Below, piece by piece: positions 25,322-41,172 of a stretch of 64,000 bases of DNA. The stretch is taken from positions 13,159,280 through 13,223,279 of the forward strand of contig NC_080710.1 of the NCBI RefSeq assembly GCF_019097595.1, read 5' to 3'. The stretch comes from Hemibagrus wyckioides (lineage: Eukaryota > Chordata > Actinopteri > Siluriformes > Bagridae). Position 1 is the stretch's first letter. Each line of letters starts with the position of its first letter. The notes under the pieces were generated by a model that saw nothing but the letters and a program-made list of their open reading frames with translations, searched no databases and was not told the DNA's origin. The position numbers were made by a program, and so were the translations under genes.

Positions 25322-28300
25322 ACACACACTGATCTAGTATTTGCGGGGACATGTGCCGTCTCCTGTGGGGAGGCCATCTGTACATCGTACTGTTCTGTAA
25401 GTGTTACAGTAACATTATACACTGCCACATCTCTGTCAGATCCCGTCCTCACCCTGTGATATATGATTCTAGTTTCCTCACCAGGACCGTGTGACAATTT
25501 GTATACACAACTCAAAATGTTGCTGTATATGGATATGAGATGAAGAATGAGCCTGTGTGCACATGGGACCTTGTGTTTGTGCAGACAACTCAGAAAACTC
25601 TCTAATTAGCACCAGGAGTGTGAAATGGAGCACACACAGAGACGCTTGTAATTAATAATGAACGCATAGACGGTGGACATGCTGGGCTTTAAAAAGTGTC
25701 TATATGGAAAAAAAAAACCTTTGTCTTTATTCACTGTTTGGCCCAGGAACATTTCATACACCTATAAAACTCCAGGGTTAAACAAGCACTGTGTTTTACT
25801 GAGTCTCACTGGTAAAGCTCCAACCAGAATCATGGGAGACGCAGTGGAAAATTCGTTAAATGACCAAAAATACTTAGTGTCTATTATAGTAACCTCCCTC
25901 CGAAACGAAAGCCCTAAAAATACCATGTTGCACTCATGAAAGGCTTTCCAGATTACAGTATACCACTCACAGTACCCTTCGTTTCCAGCTTTGTCACTGC
26001 AGGCAGAGTGCCAGACTGAGCTTTATTGCTTTGTGTAGACCTCAAACTTCCTGGGAGGCCATGAGGGCTTTTTTTTTTTTTTATGATGCTGGCTTGGCCA
26101 CTCTACAGTCCAAAAATGGCTGGTATACATGATACACAAGACCAAGCAGTGATTGCTTGATGTGCCTTTATAGAACCAAATGAGTGGTTTTAACCGTCCA
26201 TGTTCGTGAATGCATACAATCTCTCATCGTGTTCTACAAAGCCTCACATTAAAGCATTCAACATTGGTGCAGTCTGACTCAGTGTCCTGCTCATCAAAAA
26301 AAACAAAAACAAAACTGTAGACATATAGACTCCTTTCATGTCAAAATCTGCAGCATGCAGCCAGCTATCCTCTTGTTTACGGCTCCCGTTTGTATGAAAT
26401 GGACCGTGTACAACTTCACATCCCCTGTGAAAGTCAAACACAACCTTCCTGCCAAAAAGGCATTCCAAGAAGATAATGACAGCCTTGTGAGAGAGTCTGG
26501 GAGCCTGGCAAAGAAGCGGCGGGCGACGTCTTGAAGATTGGGCTGAGGGCACGGCAATAATCACAGCCCTTGACACACCACAGGCACAACAGACTTTCCT
26601 CTTCCCTAAGCCCACGGATGCAGCGCCAATCTAGCGCTTCACCAACAAGCACAACATAATCTGTTTGGGAATGCTCAGGGACCGCGGAGACGTGCTGGCT
26701 TGGCTTGCACCTCTCTTGGAGGAAATGCGATTCTGTATATGTGTGCATGTGTGTGTGGAGGTAGGAGTATTTTCTTAGAGCACGGAGTAAATCTCAGTCT
26801 ACGCAACAAACCGAAACTTGAGCCGAGGCCAGTGTGTGCAAACTCAGTTCACTCACGTCCGTCTCCTGCAAAACATGTTACCTCAGGGACGTCTTGATCC
26901 TGCACACCTGCAGAACTGCAAAACAGATCGAATCATACACTCCTACAGTATAGGCTCTCTGCTGAAGTGGTGATCTAATTAACTGCCACAGAAAAAGAAC
27001 AGGAACTGGCACACCCACTGAGCAAGACCTTTGCTTTGACAGTGAATTCCTCGTTATCAGAACTCATTCTGCCCGTACCATCCCTCTGCTGTCCTAGAGC
27101 CTCCCTCTGCTTTTCTGATGGAGTGAGTCCAAGCTGGAGCCCAGTTCTTATCTTCCCCAGCACATGCCATGTGTTTGAACACCTGCAAGCTCATTTGCTC
27201 TTCACACGCTATAAGGCAGTGTGACATTGGCTGTATACACTATCTTTAGTACAGCTTTAGGCAACGTTACATCATTAAGCAGCATGCAGCGGGATAAAAT
27301 GTTCTTCTCCCATGTTATATTACTATACATTGCTAATGAAAACAAGGTTTTTACATCTAATTCCTGTATGCAATGTCCAATATTCAGTCAGATATCCATT
27401 CATCCAGCTATTTTCTGAACAGCTTATCCTACACAGGACCTCATGAAGCCTGGAGTATATCACTGGGAATTTGGGACACAAAGCAGAGGGCACCCTGAAC
27501 AAGACCACTGCAAAACACAATCACTTACACACTAGAGATAATTTGGATATTCTAATCAGCCTACAATGCATGCTTTTGGAGTGAGGGAGAAAACCAGTGT
27601 ACCCAAAGGACTGAAGGAAGGAAGAACAGGGTCTGGGAATCAAACTCCTAACCACAGTGGTGCAAGGCATCCATGTTAACCAATGAAGCCACATTTCCAC
27701 CCCTTAAGTAGACATTTTATCCACTGTACTGCACAAATACATTATGTATAATGTAATAACATTATGAGCACTGACAGGTGACGTGAATAACACTGATTAT
27801 CTCCTCACCATGGTGAACATTTTGTCCTCAAAGTTGATGTGTTAGAAGCAGGAAAAATGGGAAAGCATAAGAATTTGAGCGAGTTTGACAAGGGCCAAAT
27901 TGTGATGGCTAGACGACTGGATCAGAGCATCTCCAAAACTGCAGCTCTTGTGAGGTGTTCCCGGTATGCAGTGGTCAGTATCTATCAAAATTGGTCCAAG
28001 GAAGGAACAGTGGTGAACCGGCGACAGGGTCATGGGTGGCCAAGGCTCAGTGATGCACGTGGGGAGCGAAGCTGGCCCGTGTGGTCCAATCCAAAAAACG
28101 AGCTACTCTTGCTCAGATTGCTGAAGAAGGTAATGGTGGTTCTGATAGAAAGGGGTCAGAATACACAGTGCATGATGGGTCAGGGCTGTTTTGGAAGCAA
28201 AAGTGGGACCAACACTAATATTAGGCAGGCGGTCATAATGTTATGCCTGATCTCTGTATGTAACAAGCGAGGGTTTGAAACAGAGACATGACTCACAGGA

Positions 28301-30003
28301 GGCAGAATATTGAAATTCATCCAATTCTTGGGTATGCAAAACTCTCAGCATTTACATAAATTATATTAGAAAAAGTTCAATTTCAACAGTGATGAATTTC
28401 CTGACTAATATAGAAGGAATAATGGAAAATGTCTCTTAAGTGAAAAGAAAAGCAGGTACAGCTCTTCAGATAATTGCCTATCCTGGGGTTCGCAGCACAA
28501 GCCTTAATGACTTACTCATAGCGTGAAAACACATGCTGAGCTCTACATTCATTTCAGTGAAACATTACCTGAAACATTTGCACCGATCTGTTTTCATGTT
28601 TAATAGACTGTGAACAAAGCACATTAAGTCTGCTCTGACATATCTAATAAATGTATAGCTCTGCTCTGGCTTTGGCGAAGAAAGAAATTAGAGCCAGTTT
28701 TGCACTCAGAAAACTTCACACTGATGGCAGAATGGTAAAAAGCTTGGAGGTAATTACACGCTGTTAAACTTTTAGAAACTCTTATCATCACATTTAAACA
28801 TTAAAAAGAGAGTATTGTAGTCCATCAATCTATAAATACATTGCAGGTCTGACATATTGTTTCATTTGATCCACCGCCCTGAATACCTGTGATGTTGTTT
28901 GTGAAATTATGACACAACTTGGCTTAAAGCATATCACCATCCCACCTCTGCTCATCCACATTACATGGATTGCACAAAATTGGTTCACTTACTCAGAGGA
29001 TGTCATAAGTATAAGATGCCAGACAATGCTGATACAGATATCATACAGAACATGAAAACTGAATCAATAAACGAACAGGATATTAGTGCAATCCTTTGCA
29101 GGAATCGATGACATTTTATTACACTGTCATGATCTAGCAGGCTTTTTATTGCTCTGTTTAGGAATAGTGATACTGTGACTACAAACTGATCTGTCAGTGA
29201 CAGCTGCCACAATGGCATGATTTTTTCAGAGCTCGAAAATTTTGGCTTGATACCACAGTTTTGCAGCAAAGAGGCTTAACATTTTGGTCTCAAAGAATAA
29301 TAATAACAGACTTCCCTCTTAACCCTAAATAAGGATGCTCCGAGCACAGTCTTTACAAGCAGCAATCTGTGGCTGCTCTAACAGCAAGGCGTGCACCTCT
29401 CAGTCAAACCATGCATGCCAGTTCAGCACGAGCTCATTACTGTACAGCTACCTTGTAATAGTGTGTCCGAATAGCCCCCAAAACCGCCTAGTATACTAAA
29501 TAGTATTTCAAAATAGTCCAAAATAATAGCCCTGCACCGAGTGTTGTATGGCAGTATGCGGTTTGCGTCGTAGCCTATGGTTTAGTTATAATGTGAAACG
29601 GCGCGCTCGCGCACTGACAGCCTATGTGCAACTTTATGCATGCTTGAGCTTTCAACAGCGTGCAGGACTACTGGGATATTCTACATGCCGGTGTCAGAGG
29701 AGAGACATGTTTCTTTAACAGAAAGGTGGAAATCGAGCATCTGCTGAATGACACACCTCAGCGTGCTCAGTCCTGCTTTTAATGAGTGACTAATAACATT
29801 TCATATAAAAAGCCAAACCCACAGGGCCATAAGCTTGTACTAACAGCCACCAACTACTACCTTCTTTGGTCAACTAAACGAAAGCTTATTAAATAAAGGA
29901 AAACATATGAAAGAATGATTCTAGGCAGACCGACTGGACAGTAATGTTACTCACCGGAGGACACGGAGGAACCTGACAGACTGGAGTTACTCGAGGCTGC
30001 CAT
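5334..30003 (-). CDS. chn2: Beta-chimaerin, N-terminal part (SH2 domain), six exons, gene continues past left edge
   Basis: Coding segments are 29955-30003, 16606-16644, 9586-9641, 9204-9235, 7873-7986 and 5334-5604, all on the minus strand. They join in frame into 561 nt (187 codons), each bounded by AG/GT. The product starts [16 protein letters not shown], followed by [10 protein letters not shown] and the [12 protein letters not shown] segment. An SH2 domain follows, with GAYLIRES holding the phosphotyrosine-binding Arg at residue 83, then the TTNPIY linker. This is the start and SH2 region of the long (beta2/alpha2-type) chimaerin; the beta identity rests on remembered similarity to human CHN2 and on cpvl and creb5 as neighbours. 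Chimaerins are diacylglycerol-responsive Rac GTPase-activating proteins acting at membranes downstream of receptor signalling. The C1 and RhoGAP exons are not in the window and should lie left of position 1. The first intron is about 13.3 kb. No frameshift or stop interrupts the exons, so the gene appears functional. Confidence 0.95.
5789..6239. repeat. Three tandem copies of a ~145-160 bp AT-rich unit
   Basis: Three units start with GCATAA plus an A/G-rich stretch at 5789, 5935 and 6078. Each ends in a TATTATCTCTTAATAC block followed by TTTAGACACT- or TTGGACTCTA-like sequence. Units 1 and 3 also share AATGGTTTT and AAAACCAGCAAA. Unit 3 has an expanded (AAAT)n run (6130-6194). The array lies in chn2 intron 5, 185 bp from the SH2 exon. 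Confidence 0.85.
6130..6194. repeat. (AAAT)n microsatellite
   Basis: A tetranucleotide run of about 65 bases inside the third unit of the AT-rich tandem array. Confidence 0.97.
6260..6590 (+). pseudogene. Degraded Tc1-like transposase 3' end
   Basis: It contains GACTTGCATCCCATTGAAAA, reading DLHPIENLW, the degenerate DxNPIExxW block around the last catalytic residue of Tc1 transposases. It ends in GTGTCTGAATTC followed by TTTTTCCCCC, a typical element end. There is no open frame. Confidence 0.6.
6906..7527. mobile_element. Tc1-type element inserted in a TA repeat
   Basis: The left end is ACTACCAGTCAAAAGTTTGG after a (TA)n run at 6906-6926. The inner repeat CACCTTCTAATTCAATG pairs with GGAATTAGAAGGTGTATA at about 7442-7460, which runs into a second, longer (TA)n run (to about 7527). 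Between them is a Tc1 helix-turn-helix relic with [20 protein letters not shown]. Tc1 elements insert at TA, so landing in a TA repeat is expected. Confidence 0.75.
7458..7527. repeat. (TA)n microsatellite
   Basis: About 70 bases of TA that have overgrown the right end of the neighbouring Tc1-type element. An (AC)n run follows at 7594-7617. Confidence 0.97.
7873..7986 (-). CDS. chn2: chn2 coding exon 5, first half of SH2 domain
   Basis: This 114-nt exon has a GCTGCAG acceptor and a GTATGT donor. It encodes [14 protein letters not shown], then GAYLIRES with the conserved Arg that contacts phosphotyrosine, then [12 protein letters not shown]. It runs from residue 59 to 96. The phase-2 junctions fit exons 4 and 6. 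Confidence 0.95.
9021..9066. repeat. (CT)n microsatellite
   Basis: A CT run of about 46 bases in chn2 intron 4, 138 bp downstream of exon 4 in the gene's direction. Confidence 0.98.
9204..9235 (-). CDS. chn2: chn2 coding exon 4 (32 nt microexon)
   Basis: A 32-nt exon between TTTTTTTCAG and GTGAGTG encodes [10 protein letters not shown] plus the first two bases of the next Glu. It corresponds to the NRPKYYGRE segment at the start of the chimaerin SH2 domain. Confidence 0.92.
9586..9641 (-). CDS. chn2: chn2 coding exon 3 (56 nt)
   Basis: The acceptor is CATAG and the donor GTCAGT. The exon encodes [19 protein letters not shown], matching the linker just before the SH2 domain. Its acceptor directly abuts an (AC)n microsatellite on the plus strand (TG-rich on the coding strand), so the polypyrimidine tract is largely replaced by a TG run. 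Confidence 0.93.
9650..9687. repeat. (AC)n microsatellite abutting chn2 exon 3 acceptor
   Basis: An AC run on the plus strand. On the chn2 strand it is a TG run ending only a few bases before the exon 3 acceptor AG. Confidence 0.97.
10157..11130 (+). pseudogene. Degraded Tc1/mariner element with transposase relic
   Basis: An ATG at 10312 opens a helix-turn-helix start, [20 protein letters not shown], with [17 protein letters not shown] behind it, closed by a stop after about 50 codons. Later frames hold [20 protein letters not shown], a region before the catalytic core, and a degenerate RPQSN...EHAVPILL end. Multiple stops and shifts make it dead. The ends ATATTGGAACATGTG and TGTTCCAATACTTTTG are inverted. 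Related pieces lie at 21.9-23.3 kb. Confidence 0.8.
12255..12710 (+). mobile_element. Internally deleted Tc1-like element, deletion class A (copy 2)
   Basis: The ends are TACACCGGTCAGGCGTAAC and GGTCGGTGTA. The 5' part encodes a Tc1 helix-turn-helix region ([20 protein letters not shown], then [20 protein letters not shown]). It then jumps at ACACAGTGCATGACGGGTCA to the last part of the element. About two thirds of the transposase gene, including all catalytic residues, is absent, so any movement would need a full-length copy elsewhere. Confidence 0.88.
14682..15528 (+). pseudogene. Degraded Tc1-like element with internal hairpin
   Basis: It begins near CCTAATCCACCTGCACC and contains CAGCCAATCATGTGGCAGCA. 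It ends at CTAATAAAGTGATCGGTGAG, matching the family at 17.3-18.1 kb. Transposase traces include [23 protein letters not shown] sequence and a DNAPC-like block (HDNAPCHKV when frames are followed). Stops are frequent. The 5' part carries a near-perfect inverted repeat at 14847-14931, listed separately. Confidence 0.8.
14847..14931. repeat. Near-perfect 39-bp inverted repeat (hairpin)
   Basis: The arms are 14847-14885 and 14893-14931, with a 7-base loop. By eye they match at 38 of 39 positions (a G/A difference at 14871 against its partner). The sequence lies within a Tc1 relic where related elements have only one copy of the arm. Confidence 0.95.
16606..16644 (-). CDS. chn2: chn2 coding exon 2 (39 nt)
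   Basis: This short exon lies between a TTTACAG acceptor and a GTAAG donor. Joined to the phase-1 base of exon 1 it reads [13 protein letters not shown], like the [13 protein letters not shown] of mammalian chimaerins. It leaves one base for exon 3. Confidence 0.92.
17337..18084 (+). pseudogene. Degraded Tc1-like element
   Basis: The start GATAGGAACACCTTTACACC and the end CCTAATAAAGTGCCCAGTGA are of the same family as the 14.7-kb copy. Internal traces of the transposase include the GCATGACTCCATGAACCAAC and GGTGTAATGGTGTGGGGAAT blocks. It has a large 3' deletion and no long open frame. Confidence 0.8.
18540..18860. promoter_or_regulatory. Candidate conserved noncoding block in chn2 intron 1
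   Basis: This non-repetitive block contains GCATTTAATTAACTTCC, with a TTAATTAA homeodomain-type core, and balanced base composition unlike the AT-rich relics around it. This is only a candidate enhancer; I cannot test conservation here. Confidence 0.2.
19940..20044. repeat. Two short (AC)n microsatellites
   Basis: AC runs at about 19955-19970 and 20024-20043 in chn2 intron 1. Confidence 0.9.
21130..21245 (+). mobile_element. LINE/SINE 3' tail fragment
   Basis: It carries GTACGTCGCTCTGGATAAGT and CATCTGCCTAATGG, the conserved tail also present at the end of the 2.4-2.9 kb LINE fragment. Only the tail remains. Confidence 0.65.
21270..21525 (-). repeat. Interspersed fish repeat, tRNA-like end on minus strand
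   Basis: It contains ATCCATTTTCTGTATTGTG, CTAATCAGCCTACAGCACT and GCACAGGGAGAGCACGCAAA, and ends with GTGCTAACCGCTGAGCCATT. Read on the minus strand that end resembles a tRNA-derived promoter box. The same family is at 27.40-27.70 kb. Its orientation is inferred. Confidence 0.6.
21876..22740 (+). pseudogene. Degraded Tc1/mariner element
   Basis: The end GGATATAAAAAGTTTACACA is a typical Tc1 terminal sequence. The body matches the transposase of the 10.2-kb element: [39 protein letters not shown] (the QDNxPKH block), then DFISGKK followed by a stop. It is broken by stops and small indels. Confidence 0.8.
22780..23330 (+). pseudogene. Second, partial copy of the same Tc1 transposase
   Basis: It repeats the C-terminal region of the adjacent relic: [40 protein letters not shown], then a [20 protein letters not shown] block and LKEAAV further on. 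It sits directly downstream in the same orientation, so either two insertions or a local tandem duplication produced the pair. Neither is intact. Confidence 0.75.
23369..23443. repeat. (GATA)n microsatellite
   Basis: An ATAG tetranucleotide run of about 75 bases with one GATAG/GGTAG interruption. Confidence 0.98.
24905..25330. repeat. Cluster of (AC)n microsatellites
   Basis: AC runs at about 24978-25000, 25086-25110 and 25286-25330 with AC-rich sequence between them, in chn2 intron 1. The long cysteine/valine-rich open frames here are products of this repeat. Confidence 0.95.
27400..27700 (-). repeat. Interspersed fish repeat, tRNA-like end on minus strand
   Basis: It holds ATTCATCCAGCTATTTTCTG, CTAATCAGCCTACAATGCAT and GGTCTGGGAATCAAACTCC, and ends in ATGTTAACCAATGAAGCCAC. 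It is the same family as 21.27-21.52 kb and diverged. Confidence 0.6.
27749..28259 (+). mobile_element. Internally deleted Tc1-like element, deletion class A (copy 3)
   Basis: The transposase start is intact from about 27857 ([20 protein letters not shown], then [20 protein letters not shown]), the paired helix-turn-helix that binds the element ends in Tc1 proteins. A frameshift follows near GERSWPVW. The frame then passes the shared deletion joint ACACAGTGCATGATGGGTCA into the 3' end. An in-frame product of about 150 residues is possible but lacks all catalytic residues. The right end GCCTGATCTCTGTA is diverged. Confidence 0.85.
28260..29954. other. chn2 intron 1 proximal part, no gene seen
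   Basis: AT-rich unique sequence with no convincing exon. The last 500 bases become richer in CpG (GAAACGGCGCGCTCGCGCAC near 29.6 kb) on approach to exon 1, which may belong to the promoter region. Confidence 0.6.
29955..30003 (-). CDS. chn2: chn2 coding exon 1 with start codon
   Basis: The ATG is at 30003-30001 and the exon encodes a Ser-rich 16-residue start ([16 protein letters not shown]). It ends with one extra base before a GTGAGT donor at 29954. The Ser-rich start matches the remembered N-terminus of long chimaerin isoforms, which decides the start choice. The 5'UTR lies in the CpG-rich DNA just above it. Confidence 0.93.
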
Positions 30004-30502
30004 CACTCCGCGCTCACTTACTCTCGCCTTCTTCGATCAAGGTGCGCTCACAAGATCTGATCAGGTCGTCCATCTCAGCCTGGTACCTTATTTTCAACCT
30101 GTCCTCTCACACCAACGCCTGATACAGCCCCAGACGGCTGTCACAAGTCTCACGGATCAGCTGGGAGCTGCCAGCGCCGCCGCATTTACTGTGTGGCTTC
30201 TACCGTTGGAGTAAAAATAGTCAGTGCGCGCGGGTGTCAAAGAAAGATTTATATATATTTATTTATAGCTGTCAGCTCCCCAGAGGGAAAAAAAAGAAAA
30301 GAATGGACGAGCAAAAAAGTTTAAGCGGTCCGTGTTATGTCATGTTTTCGCCACCCTGCAAAAGCGCATTTATTACAGTATGGGATCCATGTGCCACTTC
30401 AGAGCTCGCAGTCAACACACTCTCTTCCGCGGTATACGCCTCTTAAAGTGCGAGCGCCGAGTGGCGGCACTGTGCACGCGCCTCGGGACCGCGCCCGGCT
30501 CG

Positions 30503-30512
30503 GCGCATGCGC
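30503..30512. promoter_or_regulatory. NRF1-type palindrome
   Basis: GCGCATGCGC is an exact fit to the core NRF1 binding palindrome, about 500 bp upstream of the chn2 start codon and inside the CpG-rich block. Binding is inferred. Confidence 0.55.
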
Positions 30513-30705
30513 TGTGAGTGGCGCGTGACAGCACTATAGTCGGTGTATACTGTACCTTATACATTATGTTAAAACTGGGTTGCAAAAATAAATAAATAAA
30601 TAAACATTTTAAAAAGAACATTTTTCGAATGTTATAGATTTGGAATAAGTATGAAGCTTTAAATATTAAAAGCAAGGTTAAAAGGGATCATTAAACATAT
30701 TATTA

Positions 30706-30712
<7 letters not shown>

Positions 30713-30742
<30 letters not shown>
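30713..30742. repeat. (AT)n microsatellite
   Basis: A short AT run just before the truncated Tc1 copy. Confidence 0.95.
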
Positions 30743-30750
<8 letters not shown>

Positions 30751-30754
30751 CATG

Positions 30755-30968
30755 CACACCGATCAGCCATAACATTATGACCACTGAAGTGAATAACACT
30801 GATGATCTCCTCATCATGGCACCTGTTAGTGGGTGGGATATATTAGGCAGCAAGGGAACATTTTGTCCTCAAAGTTGATGTGTTAGAAGCAGGAGAAATG
30901 GGCAAGTGTAAGGATTTAAGCGAGTTTGACAAGCGGGCCAAATTGTGATGGCTAGACGACTGGATCTC

Positions 30969-30970
<2 letters not shown>
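30755..30970 (+). mobile_element. 3'-truncated Tc1-like element between chn2 and cpvl
   Basis: The left end ACACCGATCAGCCATAACAT and the leader up to the transposase start (GGGCAAGTGTAAGGATTTAA) match the class A and B elements. It stops abruptly at GACTGGATCTCCAAA, where an (AC)n run of about 33 bases begins. Confidence 0.85.

Positions 30971-31002
<32 letters not shown>
30968..31002. repeat. (AC)n microsatellite
   Basis: An AC run fused to the broken end of the Tc1 fragment. Confidence 0.97.
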
Positions 31003-31006
<4 letters not shown>

Positions 31007-31638
31007 TGTGTCTCATTTTTTCTTACTAGAATTTAATTTTAATTAAATTTTAATTTTAATTTAATTTCCATCTAATTAAAAAAAAAAATACACTTATTTG
31101 CTCACATGTACTAGATACATTTAAAGGAGTGTTTTCTTTGCTAATGTCATGTCTGTCTAGTATTCATTAAAATAGCTAACATATTTAGCTTAGCAGCAAG
31201 TGTTGTTTTTTCAGGCAAAATGGCATTGCTATAACAAAAGCTATAATTCCCACGAAAAATATAACATCAACTTAACTTCTTATATTACAAACACTTTATT
31301 TAACACTAGGTTCACTTGAATATATTTATTGCTGGATACTTCCAATTTTTTAAGTGATTATTGACTATTGATTACTTGTGAATATTGAGTATTGATTACT
31401 TAAGTACAATTTCTTAATTCTGTTTAAATTAAATGACTAGCACCATATTCATGTTATAACCCTTTCTCTGCCCTCCTGGATATAAACCTTTAACATATTG
31501 TTTTATGCTTTATTTTTAACTAGTTTTCGTGAAAATAAGAAAACAATGTCTTGTGAGAATTTGTACTTAGGAATAAATACGTTTAACTACCATTAGCAGA
31601 ACTATAAAAAGGAGGTGACTTTAGTCGGCTAAGAGTGA

Positions 31639-31684
31639 CCATGTGACACGAGCTACTACTAGATCACGTGACAAGCAACGTGAC
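31639..31684. promoter_or_regulatory. Cluster of E-box/CLEAR-like sites upstream of cpvl
   Basis: Three GTGAC-containing sites lie within 46 bases: CCATGTGAC (31639-31647), ATCACGTGAC (31663-31672) and CAACGTGAC (31676-31684). The middle one matches the TFEB/MITF CLEAR consensus GTCACGTGAC at 9 of 10 positions. They sit just upstream of the likely first cpvl exon. TFEB family control is inferred. Confidence 0.5.
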
Positions 31685-31689
31685 TCTCC

Positions 31690-31757
31690 AGTTTTCAATG
31701 GTAGCTGCAGCAGTCCGAGTAGCATCCGAGTATCCCTGAGTGTTATCTATTATTAGG
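31690..31757 (+). other. cpvl: Possible noncoding first exon of cpvl
   Basis: The sequence after the CLEAR-like cluster ends at TATTAGG followed by a good donor, GTAGGT, at 31758. The exon with the ATG begins after a TTCCTTCTTGTAG acceptor at 32094, so an upstream 5'UTR exon is needed. The left boundary is a guess. Confidence 0.4.
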
Positions 31758-32101
31758 GTAGGTTTATGTATTTATTTGTTCGGTAAGAAAAGTGTATTAG
31801 CACATGATTTAATACTGAATTAGTTCAAGTGACGTAATTGCCTTGTTTCTTTCGGGTGAGTGTGATTTTGATGTCTTGATGAGGCTAGAGGAAGACTGCA
31901 CAAAGCTGAATCATGTTGCACAGCTAAGACATATAATCGAGTATTAGTTACAAAGTACTTGATACAGCAGATCATATAAAGTGTTGCATTTAGTCTTCCT
32001 GGCTAGCTGGGTCATGTTCAGTTCATCAGACGGATGGGTGAGAAAAGGAAATGGTAACGTGGTAAATATTAAGTGTCGCTTTTCCTTCTTGTAGCTTCAG
32101 G

Positions 32102-39892
<7,791 letters not shown>

Positions 39893-40096
39893 TGCCATCC
39901 TTGTAAGGTTTAGGATGTTTTAATCACCTTGTCTGGATTTCTTTTTTCAGTCATGACTGGTTCTTTATTAATCACCACTAACGAATCAGAACAGTGTTTG
40001 TATACTTGACCATATAAAGATGCTGTAAATTATTATTTCCAGGGAATGTACAGATTTTGTGTTTTTTTTTTTTTTTTTTTTGTGAATCAGTTTTTG

Positions 40097-40102
40097 ATTA
40101 AA
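40097..40102 (+). terminator. cpvl: cpvl polyadenylation signal ATTAAA
   Basis: ATTAAA lies about 205 bases after the stop. A TG-rich element (GTGTTTGTGTGTACTG) follows about 20 bases later, as expected for cleavage and polyadenylation. The intervening 39893-40096 is 3'UTR. Confidence 0.7.
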
Positions 40103-40230
40103 GTGAAGTTTTTAAACAAGTGTTTGTGTGTACTGTATCATTTCTTATTTGTTCTCTGGATCAGAGTTTGAGGTAATGCAGTGTTGGTGAATTGCAGCAC
40201 ATCTGTGAGGTCATATTTACTGTATGAAGT

Positions 40231-40660
40231 TTGTGTAACTCTCCCCTGTGCTGCATTAAAAAAAGAGCTTGTTATTGGTTTCCTCTAAGAAGGAAGAAGC
40301 ACATTATTAGTTTCCACTCTCCAAGCCTGGAAGTGGATTTTTGTTGTTGTTTTAATACACGACTTGGGACATTTACGGCAAAATTGCTCATACAAAAGAT
40401 AAAACCAGGTAGTGCTTTTAGTTATAGACATATCCACAAAGCAGCTTTACAGAAATCCGGGTGGATTTAGATCCAGAGGTGACACTGGTGAGGAAAAACA
40501 GGCAAGCAAAAAAATTTAGCCACCACCTTCTTCTTCGTTTGTTGTTAAGTTGTTAAGGGACACATTTTGCCTTATGACCTTATAACTCTACCTGTGTTGT
40601 ATTTTTTTTTTTTAAAAAAAGAGCTTGTGATTGGTTTTCTTGGTCATGGAAGAATCCAGG
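40231..40660. repeat. Local duplication downstream of cpvl, including a relic of the last exon
   Basis: Positions 40557-40579 repeat 23 bases of cpvl exon 12 (39811-39833), reading GHILPYD. Just after it, an ACTCTACCTGTGTTGTAT and AAAAAGAGCTTGTGATTGG block repeats 40236-40280. The unit is therefore a partial, internally deleted copy of the gene's 3' end. It cannot encode protein. Confidence 0.7.
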
Positions 40661-40986
40661 CCCTGTTTTTCTGATACAAAACAATATTATTTAACCTTTA
40701 ACTATACAGAACACTTGCAGCAAATTTATTTCTTTTTATACAGGATTATGTCTGTGTTGATGAGGTGCCACCTAGTGGTGTAGGTGTAACTCAATACGAT
40801 CTTTCCTCCTTTACTATTTGAATGTTTTACAGAATCATTTGTTGAATTTATTATTCTGATTTAATAAACGGTGTTTTAACTAAATAAATTCATTAATTAA
40901 ATGGATAATTTCATAGTAACATTACTATGATGGGTACAGTACATGAAAACAACAACAAAATCTTTCAGCACACAACCCATAGGGAG

Positions 40987-41172
40987 GTGGAAGAATGGTA
41001 GCTTAGTGGTTAAGGTGTTGGCCTGGTGATCAGGAAGCTGTGAGTTCAAATCCTCGGTCCACCAGGCTGCCACTGCTGTGCCCCTGAGCAAGGCCCTTAA
41101 CACTTAGTTGTGTAGAATTAGTTAAAGTTTAAGTTGCTCTGGTTAAGGGCATCTGCCAGATGACATAAATGT
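40987..41172 (+). mobile_element. tRNA-derived SINE
   Basis: TGGTAGCTTAGTGGTTAAGG resembles an A box and GTGAGTTCAAATCC a B box of a Pol III promoter. The tail TTGCTCTGGTTAAGGGCATC, then TGCCAGATGACATAAATG, is the LINE-like tail used for mobilisation. Length is about 185 bp. Confidence 0.8.

Larger units (their letters stand above)
29955..30540. promoter_or_regulatory. CpG-rich chn2 promoter and 5'UTR region
   Basis: CpG dinucleotides are frequent here (for example around 30225-30232 and 30450-30530) compared with their scarcity elsewhere. The chn2 start codon is at its left edge. A GCGCATGCGC palindrome at 30503-30512 fits the NRF1 consensus. The exact transcription start cannot be read from sequence. 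Confidence 0.6.

Noticed and set aside
24896..25515. Cys/Val-rich open frames that resemble small secreted cysteine proteins
   Set aside because: They are translations of the AC/TG microsatellites in this stretch, not genes.
26244..26748. Overlapping minus-strand open frames up to 123 codons in chn2 intron 1
   Set aside because: The three frames overlap each other, have no domain-like pattern, and are explained by a locally GC-balanced stretch without stops.
40987..41060. tRNA-like A and B boxes that might mark a tRNA gene
   Set aside because: The cloverleaf is not complete and the LINE-like tail identifies it as a SINE.
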